Origin: Gyrodactylus bullatarudis
Taxonomy: Eukaryota; Platyhelminthes; Monogenea; Gyrodactylidea; Gyrodactylidae
Assembly: GCA_012064415.1 (NCBI GenBank)
Contig: SSNU01000096.1
Location: 233,953-297,952, forward strand
DNA length: 64,000 bases
Reading direction: 5' to 3'
The position numbers and the translations under genes are program-made. The notes beneath the pieces were generated by a model. It worked only from the letters and a program-made list of their open reading frames with translations, ran no database searches and was not told the origin of the DNA. This document shows positions 10,977 through 22,269 of the stretch, piece after piece (the first letter of the stretch is position 1; every line of letters starts with the position of its first letter).

Positions 10977-13900
10977 TCATTCAAAATGTTGTTCTTCTTC
11001 CTCAACGTTTTCGTCTTCCACATCAGTGGCATCAGGGCCTTCCTTTACTTCCTTATTCGACGTGGTAAAGATGAAACTCTGGACCTCTGACTGTTCCTCT
11101 TCAATCAAATTCTTCTTGTCGTCATCCTTAGTGACAAAGTAGTCCTGGTCACAGTCTGGATTTCCCGTCATATAGGCGACATGTTTCAGTTCGGATTTAC
11201 TATCATACCTATCCGGATTACAATGCAACAGGTACAATTGAATGTCTGGATCGTAAACTCCGAAATAGATAAAGATGAAAAATCCCTTGGAAGAAAAAAA
11301 ACATAATTCAAGTGCTCTATTTCTTTTTATCGAATTTATAAAAGGGGCCTACCCCTTTTTTGTAGGGATGAATAAACAAAGTTTAATGCGCACATTTCGA
11401 CGTACGCTCCAAAATATATTTCAAGACTTACAGTCGATGAGCTTATACCCCAATAGAGGTACAATGTAATAATCTGCATACTATAGAGAGAAATGACTAG
11501 CAACATAAAGGACATGAACTGTGCCCCGATAATCTTCCACAATTGCCAAATCTGAGATCTAATCGAGAAATAAATAGAAAAGGTGAGTCCATTCAATAAA
11601 AAAATATTCCAACACTCACTCCAGTGATAATACAAGATGTGGATTTAAGTAGGCAGGATTGTCCAGATTACTCATTAGGAGAGAGCCCATAATAATACTG
11701 ACCAAGAGGTTGAAGGCCACCAGTCCCAGAGTTACGTACATGATTGGTGAATTTCTCAGTGGGAGACACATTACATCTTCTCCGTAGGTGTTGAATATGC
11801 CAAAGATGACCATTGCGATAACGAAAATCATGGGCGTAATCCAGCCGAAAATATAATGGGCCATCATGGAGTTGTTTATTCTACCCCGAACAAAGACGTT
11901 GAACGAAAAGATGCACTCTCGTACAAGCCAAGCTGAAATGCTTATGATTCCCACTTGCCAGAGTACGCCAATGACTCGACAGGCTATTTCCAAAGAGTCA
12001 TAGAAATTATTCAACAATAGGCCAAGATGATAGATTCCAGCTGCCAGACAAAAGTTCAAGTGTATCACATACCGAGTCGTATACTTGGCTCTTTTATTCT
12101 TGGTCACAATGATGATGATAAAGATACCGAGGGAAGCCAACGAGATGATATTTATAACTGTCAAGATGAAGAATTGGATTTTCTTATGAATTGAATATGA
12201 AGGAGCTCCACATTGCATCCAAAAGGGTCTTAGGCGATCCTTTGCGTCGAACGGTTCCATGCCAACAGCATAAATCGTCATGTGAACACAAGAGCATACA
12301 GCATGGGTTATATTGGCGTCTATTAGATAACAACCATTCGAGGTCCATTTGTTCTCTGTCTCATTCCAGGAGACACATCTCATCGGCAACGCCAACTTTG
12401 GCACCTCTGACGAATTGGCCTTTTTGTTTATATTCTCTGCTGTCTTGATTGCTTTCCATAGGAGACGTCCCTGGGTATTGTAGATATCGACATCTTCGGG
12501 GACATTGGGAGTTACCAAGGGTATTGTTAGGTTAACCCATGTTTCACTATTATTCATTGAAATTTGATACGCTGAGGTATTGCTTACTTTGACTGAAATA
12601 CCCGTACTCAAGATGGCCATTTCATTTGGAATCTAGAAAATAAAAAAACTTTCAAGTTCACCAATTTTAGTACACTTTACTTATTACTCATAACTAGGGC
12701 GACCAGAAAAAGGCAATTTTTAATTCTGAAAAAGGCAAAAGAGGCAAATTCATAAAATCGAATGTTTCTCACAAGAAGCATCTCAAGAATATATTTGCTA
12801 ATAGAGGACTTGAAGTAGATCTCGTTGCTAATCCAAAAAGTAGCTTTAACAACATAGTAAAGCAAAAAAGGTAAATTCATAAAATCGAATGTCTCTCACA
12901 AGTAGTGATTCTAAAAGATTAATCAACTCTTCAAGCCTTTCAAGTGAATACAATGAGAATGTGATGTTGAGTTGGATAAGCCATTTCTATTGGCTGTTTA
13001 CCAAGTCCCCCATAAAATTAGATTCGGAAAATGAAAATTTAACTAAGATCAAGATAAACAATGATAAAAAATTTGCACAATCCTTGAAAAAAATGAAAAA
13101 GCAATCCTTTTAAAAAGGCAAGGCTCCTCCAAATAGGCAAAAAAGGCAAACTTATATCTCTTATTAAGAGGTTTAGAAAAAAGGACTGAATTTTTAATCT
13201 TTTCAGAGTATTTTAGACTCACTCTCAAAAAACGCAAAAAAAGGCATTTTGGTCGCCCTACTTATAACATAAAATCTGTTGGCGCGTATTTAAAAATTAG
13301 ATAATCATGATTTTACCTTTGAAAAGAGATTCTTGTCCAATTTGACTCCGTTCGGTAAGACCAGAGCCGTGTCATTCTCTCTCAGGGTATTGGAATCAAA
13401 ATTTGTTGAATTTATTCCGCCAAATATGATTTTTCTTCTGTCATTCTTCTCAATACCCTTGATATGCATAACTGTGGCCACAGTTGAGCCATCCAAAAGG
13501 GACTTTTTGCCCAAATTAACACTAGCGACAGGATCAACATCCTTGATCACTGCAATCATCAACTTGGCCTCAGACTCTGGTTCATTCTCAATCCTGTGGA
13601 CAGGTTTCATAGCAAACTGCATATCCTCAGCTCCACTCAGGGGTCTCAGATCGGCCTGGATATTATTGAGTGTGATCAATTTTTTCTCGGTCAAATTCCC
13701 CTTGATGAAGACATTCTTTATGGCATCGGAGACATTGTCAAGGATCCTTGAACTAGTCTTATTCTCGGGGATATCCTTGCTCCATTTGGCCTCAATCGCT
13801 TGACTCGTGAATGTTATGATATTTTCAATTATCTGGTTAGGGTCTTTGAATGTTTTTGGGTCTTTCGAGAGTTCTTGAGCACGTTCCAGGATCATGGTAG

Positions 13901-16900
13901 AAATATCGAACATGCTAACATTATTCGGTGATGTAAAATTTGTTAATCTGGAGCTAATCTTCAACACCTTGCCCAAGTCATCTAGGGACTCTAGACTTTG
14001 GGCATTTTTTGCAATAAACTCGACATTGTTCTATCCAATGTTGCCAATCATTAATTACAAAGCATAGTTATCCCATTTACTATTTCAACTTACCATGGTC
14101 TGATCAATACAAATTGTGGCTGTGGCCAACTTGCATCCAGGGAAGTTCACACATAAACCTTTCTCTGTAATCGAATTATCCTCGACACAGCTTCCTGTCA
14201 GGATTCTTGCCCGATTCCTCGGATTCGAACATGAGCCAATCATCGTGTCCCAATAGGCTAATAAAATTGATCACATGAAGAGAACTACTCACCCATATTT
14301 TTCAAGAGGAAATTTGTACTCTGAGATACTCTGTTGAAAATGTTCTCGATTGGATTTGGTCGTGTCAAACACCCGACTCCAACAATCTCGGGCGTCGAGG
14401 AAAAGAATCTTCTTGTTCCATTAACAAAGAGACTTATTGAACCATCATGTTTATCGGTCAGGTCCCTCCATTGGAATCCCAAATTCGTCCAATACTCTAG
14501 AGACATATTCGTAGGGGCTATTAAAGACCATGTGTTGATATTACTGCAAATGCTCAATTGAATGTTGTAGTTCCATTTCGAAGAGTTTACCCTCTGTAAG
14601 GAGAGATGAATCCCGGAAAATGTGTCATTCTCTGAGCCAATTATGAGAAAAGTTTCCTAGAAAAAATAATAAAATGCATCTTACTGCCTGTGATGAACTG
14701 GTTGTCGACTCGATAATATCAAAGGTTAGGGTGAATCCTTCGTCGTAACAATCCTGATGAAGTTGGCGAACACAGTCAAATCCATTTGTAAAGTTTTTCG
14801 CCGAAACATAACTCAAAGTACCAGCTATCAGTTCATTATTTTGATTGTGAACATCTCCGAATAGGTTATCAAAGGAACTTGTAGATCCGTAACATTTCTT
14901 TGATGCGAGGGATTCAACATCAAACGATTCCGACTGGGAGAAGCTACGCGTTGAGGCTTCTGCAAAACATGCTTTCAAATTATATCCCAAATACAAGAAT
15001 GGATATCTAATTTCAGACGTATAGACATAATAATCAGCTATTTTCGGATAACAGCTGCCCTGAATTGTTTGCAGGACATCGTTGATGAGAATTTTGGGTG
15101 GAGAGTTATTGTACCAAATGACCTGAAGTTTGAACCAGACATTGAGAAGACCTTCGCCCAATTCTAACATGTTCACACAGAAAGATCTTAACGTCTGAAT
15201 CCTAACCTGAAGGCCAGATATATTCTTGGCGTAGACAATGCTGAAGCCAACCTTGCTATCGGGATCAACATTGACTGGAAAGGTTTGCAAAATTGTCGTA
15301 TCGTTATTCAACATGCCTTGATATAAGAGTAACTGAATACTAAATGAGAAACTTGAACACCGAGAAGCATCAAAGAGACACGAGGACTGAAGATTAGTTG
15401 TTCCAGTCTGGCCCAGAGGACTATCACCCCTTAGTAGGATATAACTATTCGTCAATTTTGTAGTACATAGACCGTTCTTTGACAAGCCGAAGCTATCGAC
15501 TATTATCCCAATGTTTGCCGGATACTCATACCTATGCATATTGAGCCTATTGAAGATTCCGGTAAACGTCCAGTAAAAGTCTGACTGTTTGAACTCGAGA
15601 AACTGATTCTCAGCAAGATTCATAAATCTAAAACAAGAGTTGAAGATGAAAGCTTACTTACTTTGATAACTGCTTCTCTGATTCAAGAGTTACCAGGGAC
15701 ATTTGAAGGAATCCAATGGATAATGAAGAATTTATCGCCAAACTGGGATTATTAGCAATGGCAATATAATTCTCAATAGAGGCATGATAACCAGCTTGAA
15801 GCGTTTGAGTGTATGATTTTGCGTTTTGAGCTTCTGTACTCAAAGTATTCAAGGGCTGAGTACTCTCAATAATACTTAGACCATTCAGATAAATTCTTAG
15901 GGAACCTTGGTTCTTTGGATTGTAGCTGAAGAGTATGTGGAACCATTTATCTCGGTTGATTCTGGAGCCAAGCCTTGTCTGATTCGTGAAGCAAGAGAAT
16001 TTAGTATCATTGCTCAGTTCAAGCCAGGCAGTTAGTTCGTTCAAGTTTGACGATAGGGTAACTCCAAGCCTTCCACGACTAGCTGATAACAAAACTGTCA
16101 TATTCTGATCGGAACCATAGGAAAAGTCTTGAATGCGATACCATCCGCCCATGATGATGCCATCATTGCAATTTGTCAGATTATTCGGGCAGACTTCTGG
16201 CTTAAATGGCCCATATAGAGATTGGCTATTGCCGCTTATAGTGAGAAAGCGGCTCTTCTCATCAATCTTGATGGACACAGTTTCAGTTAGGCTAATATTC
16301 CTACTATAAACACCTGGGAACAGATTTAGAGCCATTCTTCTAGCCTCTGCAGTCCATTTATCCGGGGGAGACCAGAGATTTCTCTTATTCCAGTAGAATT
16401 CGTTTGGTCCATTCAGATTATCGACTCTAGTCCAGTCTATGAGATCGATATATTCTTCAAAGGATATTTCTCTCGAAAGATATGATAAATCGCTAATGGC
16501 AATATTCGCCATTTCCCAGGGCTGTTCAGGTTTCTCCGTCGGACTAATCCAATCTTCAATTCTGTCAGTGTTAAATCGGCCCATGACAACGTACTGCTTT
16601 GCTAAGCTTGCCTTGAAACATAATTAAGGATTACAGTTAATTACAGGTACAATTAATTGTATATAGTTAATCATTATTGTACATTATTATTAATAAAACC
16701 CAATCTGATTGGTTGACCAATAAAATTAAAGCTTACCTTGAACACTTTTCTGGGTACTTGTTGGCTAATCTCATTACCATTTATGAATAGCCTCAGACCG
16801 TTGTCTTCACTCCATGAGAAGCCCACTATCATCCATTCTCCAATTTGATAAGATTTTGAGTCAAGAAGTATGTTCCACTCGTTTGTGCGCGTGGACACAG

Positions 16901-19900
16901 AAACCCCCAATAGGTCGCCCACAGTATAAATAGCAATTCCAGGATGATTTGGATACGTAAAAGTGTTGGGATTTGCCAAATTCCCACTACTGAAAATGTA
17001 ACGATATCTATTAGTCTTGCTTATCGATAGAATCTTGACGGCCATATTCATTGTGAAGCCAAACCCGGAACATTCCCTAATCTCTGGCGACTGGAAGCAA
17101 CTGTTGGCAAAGTCTATACTCTTTAAGTTGACTCTGTCACTAATGTTGTTGCTGAGCATGACAAAGTCCCTGGGCATCATGTTGAATGAGGGGACGTAGA
17201 ACTCGCCAGTTGGATCCAGTTCAGTATATGTGAATTTATTGCTTTTATCGACAAAAATTGAAGCTAACGGATAGCCAGCAATGCCATTTGTATTTTTACC
17301 AGTTTTATCAAATGCTGAAGGATACTTTTTCCTCATGACAATCTCAGCATCAGCATCTGATCGTATAAAGGGACTGGTTGTCCAAAAGAGGTCTGCCTTT
17401 CTCAACTGTTCCTGTTGGTATTCTGAAAGACGTTGAGTGAATATTATATACTTTTTATATACTTGCTTATATACTTGTGAGTAGTTTCATTTATATATTT
17501 ATTAAAAATTACTTGTCATTCCAACAAATCTATAAGAATCGTCTTTGCTCAAATATCTGAGCCATAGAGCCGGCTCTGAGATTAATACACCATCTACTGT
17601 CTGGTTGACTATACTGCATCCAAGGATGAAGTCATTGGTTGCTAAACCTGCTCGAATTTGGTTTAGTGGGAAATCGAGGGGTGCTTGCAGTTCATACGCC
17701 AACACTGGAACTCCGTTGAAATAAGCTGAGAACGTGGTCAGATTTGGACTGGTCACAGTGAAGCCGAGATTAAACCAGGCACTCTTTGGGAATGGTTCCA
17801 TTATTCGAAATGCTGACATTACAGGTCTGTAAGCTGATAATTTAGAAAAAAATACACTAGTTGAAAGAGTTATCAGTCTGTCTCACGGCACTCACTGAGA
17901 ACATGGAGATACTTGCCAAGTAGGACTACCTCGAAATTTGCTACAGATTCTAGGATTGTCTCCTTGGCTGATGGAGGCATTGTTGTCTCTGGTATGTAGA
18001 TCCATTGCGAAGATGAAAATGTGTAAATATCTTCTAATTCGGGTATTGTATCGAGCTATTTTTTGGAATAAAAACTTTACTTTGAATGTCTCCTAAGCTA
18101 AATAGATGAAACATATGCTTACCTTGATGAAAGAATCGTCCGTGGTCAAATTAAAAAAGTTCTTCCTGAATATCCTATCAGATCCGATCTGAACATTGAG
18201 CGCTTGTGGCGATATGGAGTACGACTCGACATGATTTATACCGTAGTATCTGTCAGCATTCTTCAATTTTGGATGCCGGTAGTCTGGATAGCTATTGACG
18301 TTGTTATATTCAACTAAGAAGTTCCTATAGTCTAAACCAACGAATGGGGTGATAACTAGCTTTGTTGTCGTCGGAGGTTCAGTTGTCGTCAATGGTTTGA
18401 GGAAATAATCTATGGGAATTAAATGCAATCAAGATTGCTCTTTTCACTGGAATTTTTAATCAAATCCCAAAAGTGTGTCCCAAATTCGTAAACCTAGTTT
18501 ACATGAAGATGAGAATTTACGATTTTCAGAAAAAAATGAATACTTTTTCCCCGGATAGTTGGGAACAAATTTATTTCCTGAATTCCAGCGACGAAATGAG
18601 ACCAAGGGGGTTGAAATGAAAAAATTCAATCTGACAAAAATTTCTACATTTTAAAAGTTTGAGTTAGAATTTTTTTCATCGAGTTCGAAGATTTTTAACG
18701 AATTCCATATTGAAATTTTGAAAATTCTAAAATTCTTATTCCAATCTGGGGAGAAAAATACAGGTAAAACCCCCTGAGAGTGGAACAAATTATTAATATT
18801 AATCGGGATAGAAGGCCTATTATATAGGGTTTTTTGGGCAGAAGATTAGTAGTGTCGTTTCATTGGCTAGTCCCCTATCGACCAATCAGAGTCGAGCATG
18901 TGCTTTCGTAATTTTGATCTGAAAAATGAATCTTTTTACTACATAAATGGAAGGAGAAATTTTCGGACTATCTCAAACAATTAAAAATAACTTCACTAGC
19001 ATGCCGAATAAAAAAGTAAAAGTAGTAAATTATCGTCTTTATGTATCAGATTTCGTTCATTACCCAGTGCTGAACTCGCATTACACTTGCTTTTGCTAGT
19101 TATTACTAATAATTAGTGCAGTAATTTTGCTATTTTGGATCTGAGGATAACCGAGAAAGTTTTGCTAACAAATTTTCCGTATTCCACTGCAGGTATTTAA
19201 AATTTTTATTCATTCCAAAGTTAGAGGCTGATAAAATGACGTTTTTGAGGATCAGAGTTAGACCAAAGTTAGACCGATTATAACTATAATTTCATAGTTA
19301 AAATTAGGCGCCAATTCGATATTCTTTTAACCTCCATAACATACATACCCAAGCCTCCAGTTAAGAGGACCTCATTGTTAACTGGCCAATACCAGATGGC
19401 TGGATACATGATGTAAGCCTCGTTCAGGCTCTCCTCCAAGAGATAGTTGTCATCAGTCATTATATGACATCCAATGCTCATTAGTTCACTTTCGTCTGGT
19501 GTTAGGGAGTTTTCCATTCTCGACACAAACTCTTTAAATATGACTATGTTGTTTATCACAATCTGAAAGGGAACAAATTAACCTCTGTCAACCTAACACA
19601 CACAAAGATGGCTGCTCACTTTCATTTCGTTCGAGTTCGGATTCCAGGTGAAGCCGAAATTGTTCCATTTACCGGAAATCTTGTTGAAGATGACCGAACA
19701 ATCCCATGTGAACTTCTCCCCGACAACCTTAAAGAAAAGCTTGGTTTTTTTCAAATAAACATAGTATCCTTGAGTTGCACCGCGTCCAGACATCAGGAGA
19801 TTCTCCACATCGTATATCACGCTGTTCTCGAATCTGATCCAAAAACTCAGGGAAATTCCATAATCACAGGTCTCTGGACTCCTCAGACAACTGGCAAAAT

Positions 19901-20378
19901 AGGCATCTTCCCTGTTAAAATCATCAATGAGCTTGAAACATTTATAGCCATCCCTTGAGATGTAGAGAGCTGCTGAAGTTTGATCGAAGAAGCCCGTTTT
20001 CATTGTGTAGTTCTCTGGCCGAGATATACTCAATGAACTAAAGATACTCCCGCTCGTGTTTACCGCTGCCACATTGGCTAAAGCCATCATACTTTGGTCC
20101 TGATTCATGATTCTGTTCAATAGGCTGATTGTCAAAAAGTTTTGCCACGATCCTGCATCTTCGGCCCAAGTTGAAGCCCCATTGATGAACTTCCAAACAT
20201 GATTTGACGTATTCCAATATGACACATCTAAGAAGCAAATAATAAAGCCAACAAAAAGGGTTTTATTTTTTCCTTCACTCACTTGATAACTCTTCAAACG
20301 GGGGATTATACAACTGGGGAATTGACTTTTCAGTGATTTGAATTTCATTCGCTGACAACTCTGGCAGGGATGTATCCT
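10977..20378 (-). CDS. Adhesion G-protein-coupled receptor with multiple LamG/pentraxin-like modules (5' end unresolved)
   Basis: Fifteen exons keep an exact frame. In transcript order they are 20378-20283, 20227-19620, 19562-19349, 18409-18123, 18055-17896, 17833-17513, 17422-16737, 16611-15662, 15627-14685, 14656-14293, 14257-14094, 14030-13317, 12632-11620, 11558-11432 and 11285-10977. This gives more than 2300 residues. The ectodomain has about five to six modules with the W-x-x-x-G-x-x-W and L-x-x-Y-x-N-G pattern of LamG/concanavalin-like folds, then a small Cys-rich exon (14257-14094) and a GAIN region. The GPS box at about 12270-12390 has paired Trp and Cys residues and ends C-S-C-V-H-M-T. 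The H-x-T cleavage site is intact, so autoproteolysis is expected. Seven hydrophobic helices follow, then an acidic cytoplasmic tail. The class (B2) is clear; the exact family is not. Intron 14657-14684 is only 28 nt. A first exon with a signal peptide was not found with certainty upstream of 20378; one candidate segment ends at the GT donor near 20419. Confidence 0.88.
12695..13260. mobile_element. hAT-type MITE (non-autonomous DNA transposon)
   Basis: The 566-bp element starts with TAGGGCGACCA and ends with its inverted complement TGGTCGCCCTA. It is flanked by 8-bp near-identical direct repeats, CTCATAAC on the left (12687-12694) and CTTATAAC on the right (13261-13268). An 8-bp target-site duplication with such ends is typical of the hAT superfamily. 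A motif of about 30 bp (TTCATAAAATCGAATGT followed by TCTCACAA) is repeated directly inside at about 12749 and 12873. No transposase is encoded. It lies in the intron between GPCR exons 14030-13317 and 12632-11620. The small frame 12889-13113 within it has no recognisable product. Confidence 0.75.
18490..18770. repeat. Member of the dispersed MITE-like family in a GPCR intron
   Basis: The left part has GAAGATGAGAATTTACGATTTTC followed by the CCCCGGATAGT element seen, inverted, at the ends of the copies near 3100 and 10040. The stretch around 18610-18750 (AATCTGAC, then AATTCCATATTGAAA) matches sequence near 9970-10030 in reverse. It occupies part of the intron between GPCR exons 19562-19349 and 18409-18123. 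Borders are approximate. Confidence 0.45.
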
Positions 20379-21599
20379 CTGAAAGATAAAACCGATTGTT
20401 AGTCACCCAGTCTACTCACCAGAACGCATTTTACAATTTAGTTCTATTAAGCATAACTAAGCATTTGAAAATTTTCAAATTTGTACATGAATTAGTTATT
20501 AGTTTGAGTACAATAACAAATATGATGTAGATATGATAGTTTTTTCCATCTTCTCGTTCCAGAGAGCTACATGGTGGTAGGTCTGAAAGAAAAAGAGAAA
20601 ATAATTTAGCAAACTCTAACGGAAATTTACAAATGACAGAAAAAACTTCTCTCGCCAAGAAAAATTCCAGAAAAATGATGTCTAGAAGGATCTTTTGTCA
20701 ACTTTATTCCGTCACCATGGTTAACGAATGAATGTGGTTATTGTATTGTCATGGATGCTTTTGTTCCACACAGACATCTGTTGTTAAGCTAGCCATCTGT
20801 CTAAGGAAAATACACCAGGAGAATGTAAAAATAACCCAGACTATGGGAAAAGTTGAGAGTCACACAAAAGCAGTTGGTATAAAATTTTTATCATTGTGGG
20901 ATAAAATACTCAATTTTTATTACATAAGCTCTATTTTTATTTGAAAATATTACTATTGCAAAACTATTTATCGTAGTAATATTCATTGAAAAATCTTGGC
21001 CCGAATCTAAAAACGTTCAGTACAAACTCGAGAACATGTATACCCAGTTGATATGAAGAAGGGAATTTATGATTTCTTTTATTAAGAAATCGAATTTGAT
21101 AAATAGATTTTGGCCCACTTTCACGATATGAAGAAAAAATATTTTGAAAAAATCTAATTCTAACAAGTTTATGGCATATTTCAAATCTCGAATTAGTGCT
21201 AATTTTTTGACTTTTTGGTTGATTTCAAAGTGAGAGAGGGTGATCAAAAGTTGACTTTTAGAATCACAATAAGACAAGAAAACCGATAATCACCATACAA
21301 CTTTAGATAAATTTGTCATTCACAGGGATCTTGGATTATTTGAAATTTTACCAATTTTCGAAAAAATCGAAATACAATTTTCACAAGATGATCTGGTCGT
21401 TCTCAATGGAGTTAATTTTTCACATTTCTTCCCATTGTTGTTGTGTATTTGAGGGTTTGGCTGCTTTTTCAGCTCACTATTTGATTATTAAAATACTTCG
21501 ATTATTTCGTTCTAGGTGCTTAAGTAAATATATCCCTCAGGAACGTTTTATTTGATAATGGATAAGCCCATGTCGCTGAATGTTAAAGCTTACTAATGG

Positions 21600-21850
21600 A
21601 TTCCACCGAGACTGGTATGAAAGAAACTCACAAAGCATTTAGAAATAATCTAAGTATAAATATATGGTAGACATATACGCGCGTTTCGTCCTCTTTTGGA
21701 CTCGTCAGTATGCCACAACCTGGGATTTGAACCTCTCGCATTGTAGTCCAATGCTCCAATTGACGAGTGGATCCTAATTTTTTCGTTCACTGAGATTCCG
21801 GTATTTTTTATAAATTTTACAAATCTTAAAAGTTTATTATAGCTTCAATC
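21600..21850 (-). mobile_element. tRNA-derived SINE containing a hammerhead ribozyme
   Basis: Read on the minus strand, the element shows an anticodon-arm-like hairpin (21738-21754; 5-bp stem GCATT/AATGC with a 7-nt loop), then a pol III B box GGTTCAAATCC (21723-21733), then a hammerhead ribozyme (21670-21714). The A box is degenerate. This order, with pol III promoter parts followed by a hammerhead, is that of the schistosome Sm-alpha type of SINE. Element ends and target-site duplication were not determined, so the borders are approximate. Confidence 0.7.
21670..21714 (-). ncRNA. Type I hammerhead self-cleaving ribozyme with minimal helix III
   Basis: All conserved core parts are present in order on the minus strand. 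Helix I 5' strand GGCAUA is followed by CUGACGA, then helix II GUCC/GGAC closed by the loop AAAAGA, then GAAA, then a 2-bp helix III (AC/GU) around a GCGC loop. The cleavage triplet is GUA, and the helix I 3' strand is UAUGUC. Helix I pairs over 6 bp with one G-U. A two-base-pair helix III is the form reported for Penelope-like elements and SINE hammerheads. No core substitution is visible, so the fold should be active in tandem or dimeric context. Cleavage itself is inferred. Confidence 0.85.
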
Positions 21851-22269
21851 CTAGGGAGGGAGGATTATCTGCAAATATTCTCTACAACTGGTTACCTCCC
21901 CTCCTCCTTCTGAACTATCTGCTCTGTAAATGACACCACCACAAATGATCCTTTTTATGAAGTGTACAATTAGCCTGTTGTTATTCATTCATTCATGACT
22001 GATATCTTTAATTACAGAGTAAAAATTATTCAGAGAAGCCAAAATGCTACTCCATTTGTCAGAGAGAGTGTAATTCCCACCGAATTCTATCTCGGGCGTA
22101 GGCCTAATTATACATCTTCTTTCCTGAATATGTTCTCTTTCATCTTTTGTAATTATTCGAGTTAGCCAACTTGAAGGCAAAAGAAATGCTTCATCATAAA
22201 AACAGTGTATAAATATGCAGTTCTCATTTCCTCTTCTTTTTTGTCTTCTTCTTAGTGTAGTGAGAGAAT

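Larger units (their letters stand above)
20379..22269. other. Gap between the resolved GPCR 5' exon and the EGF-like gene
   Basis: The left part (20379-20700) must hold the upstream exon or exons of the GPCR, including its signal peptide, but no splice solution stood out. The middle is A+T-rich and shows no coding signal. A ribozyme-bearing SINE occupies about 21600-21850. Sequence just before 22270 probably contains the promoter and leader of the next gene. Confidence 0.5.

Noticed and set aside
12889..13113. 74-codon open frame inside the hAT-type MITE
   Set aside because: Low-complexity Ser/Lys-rich frame in a 566-bp non-autonomous element with no transposase motif.
13333..13803. 156-codon plus-strand frame
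   Set aside because: It is antisense to the GPCR GAIN-region exon 14030-13317, whose frame and phases fit both neighbours.
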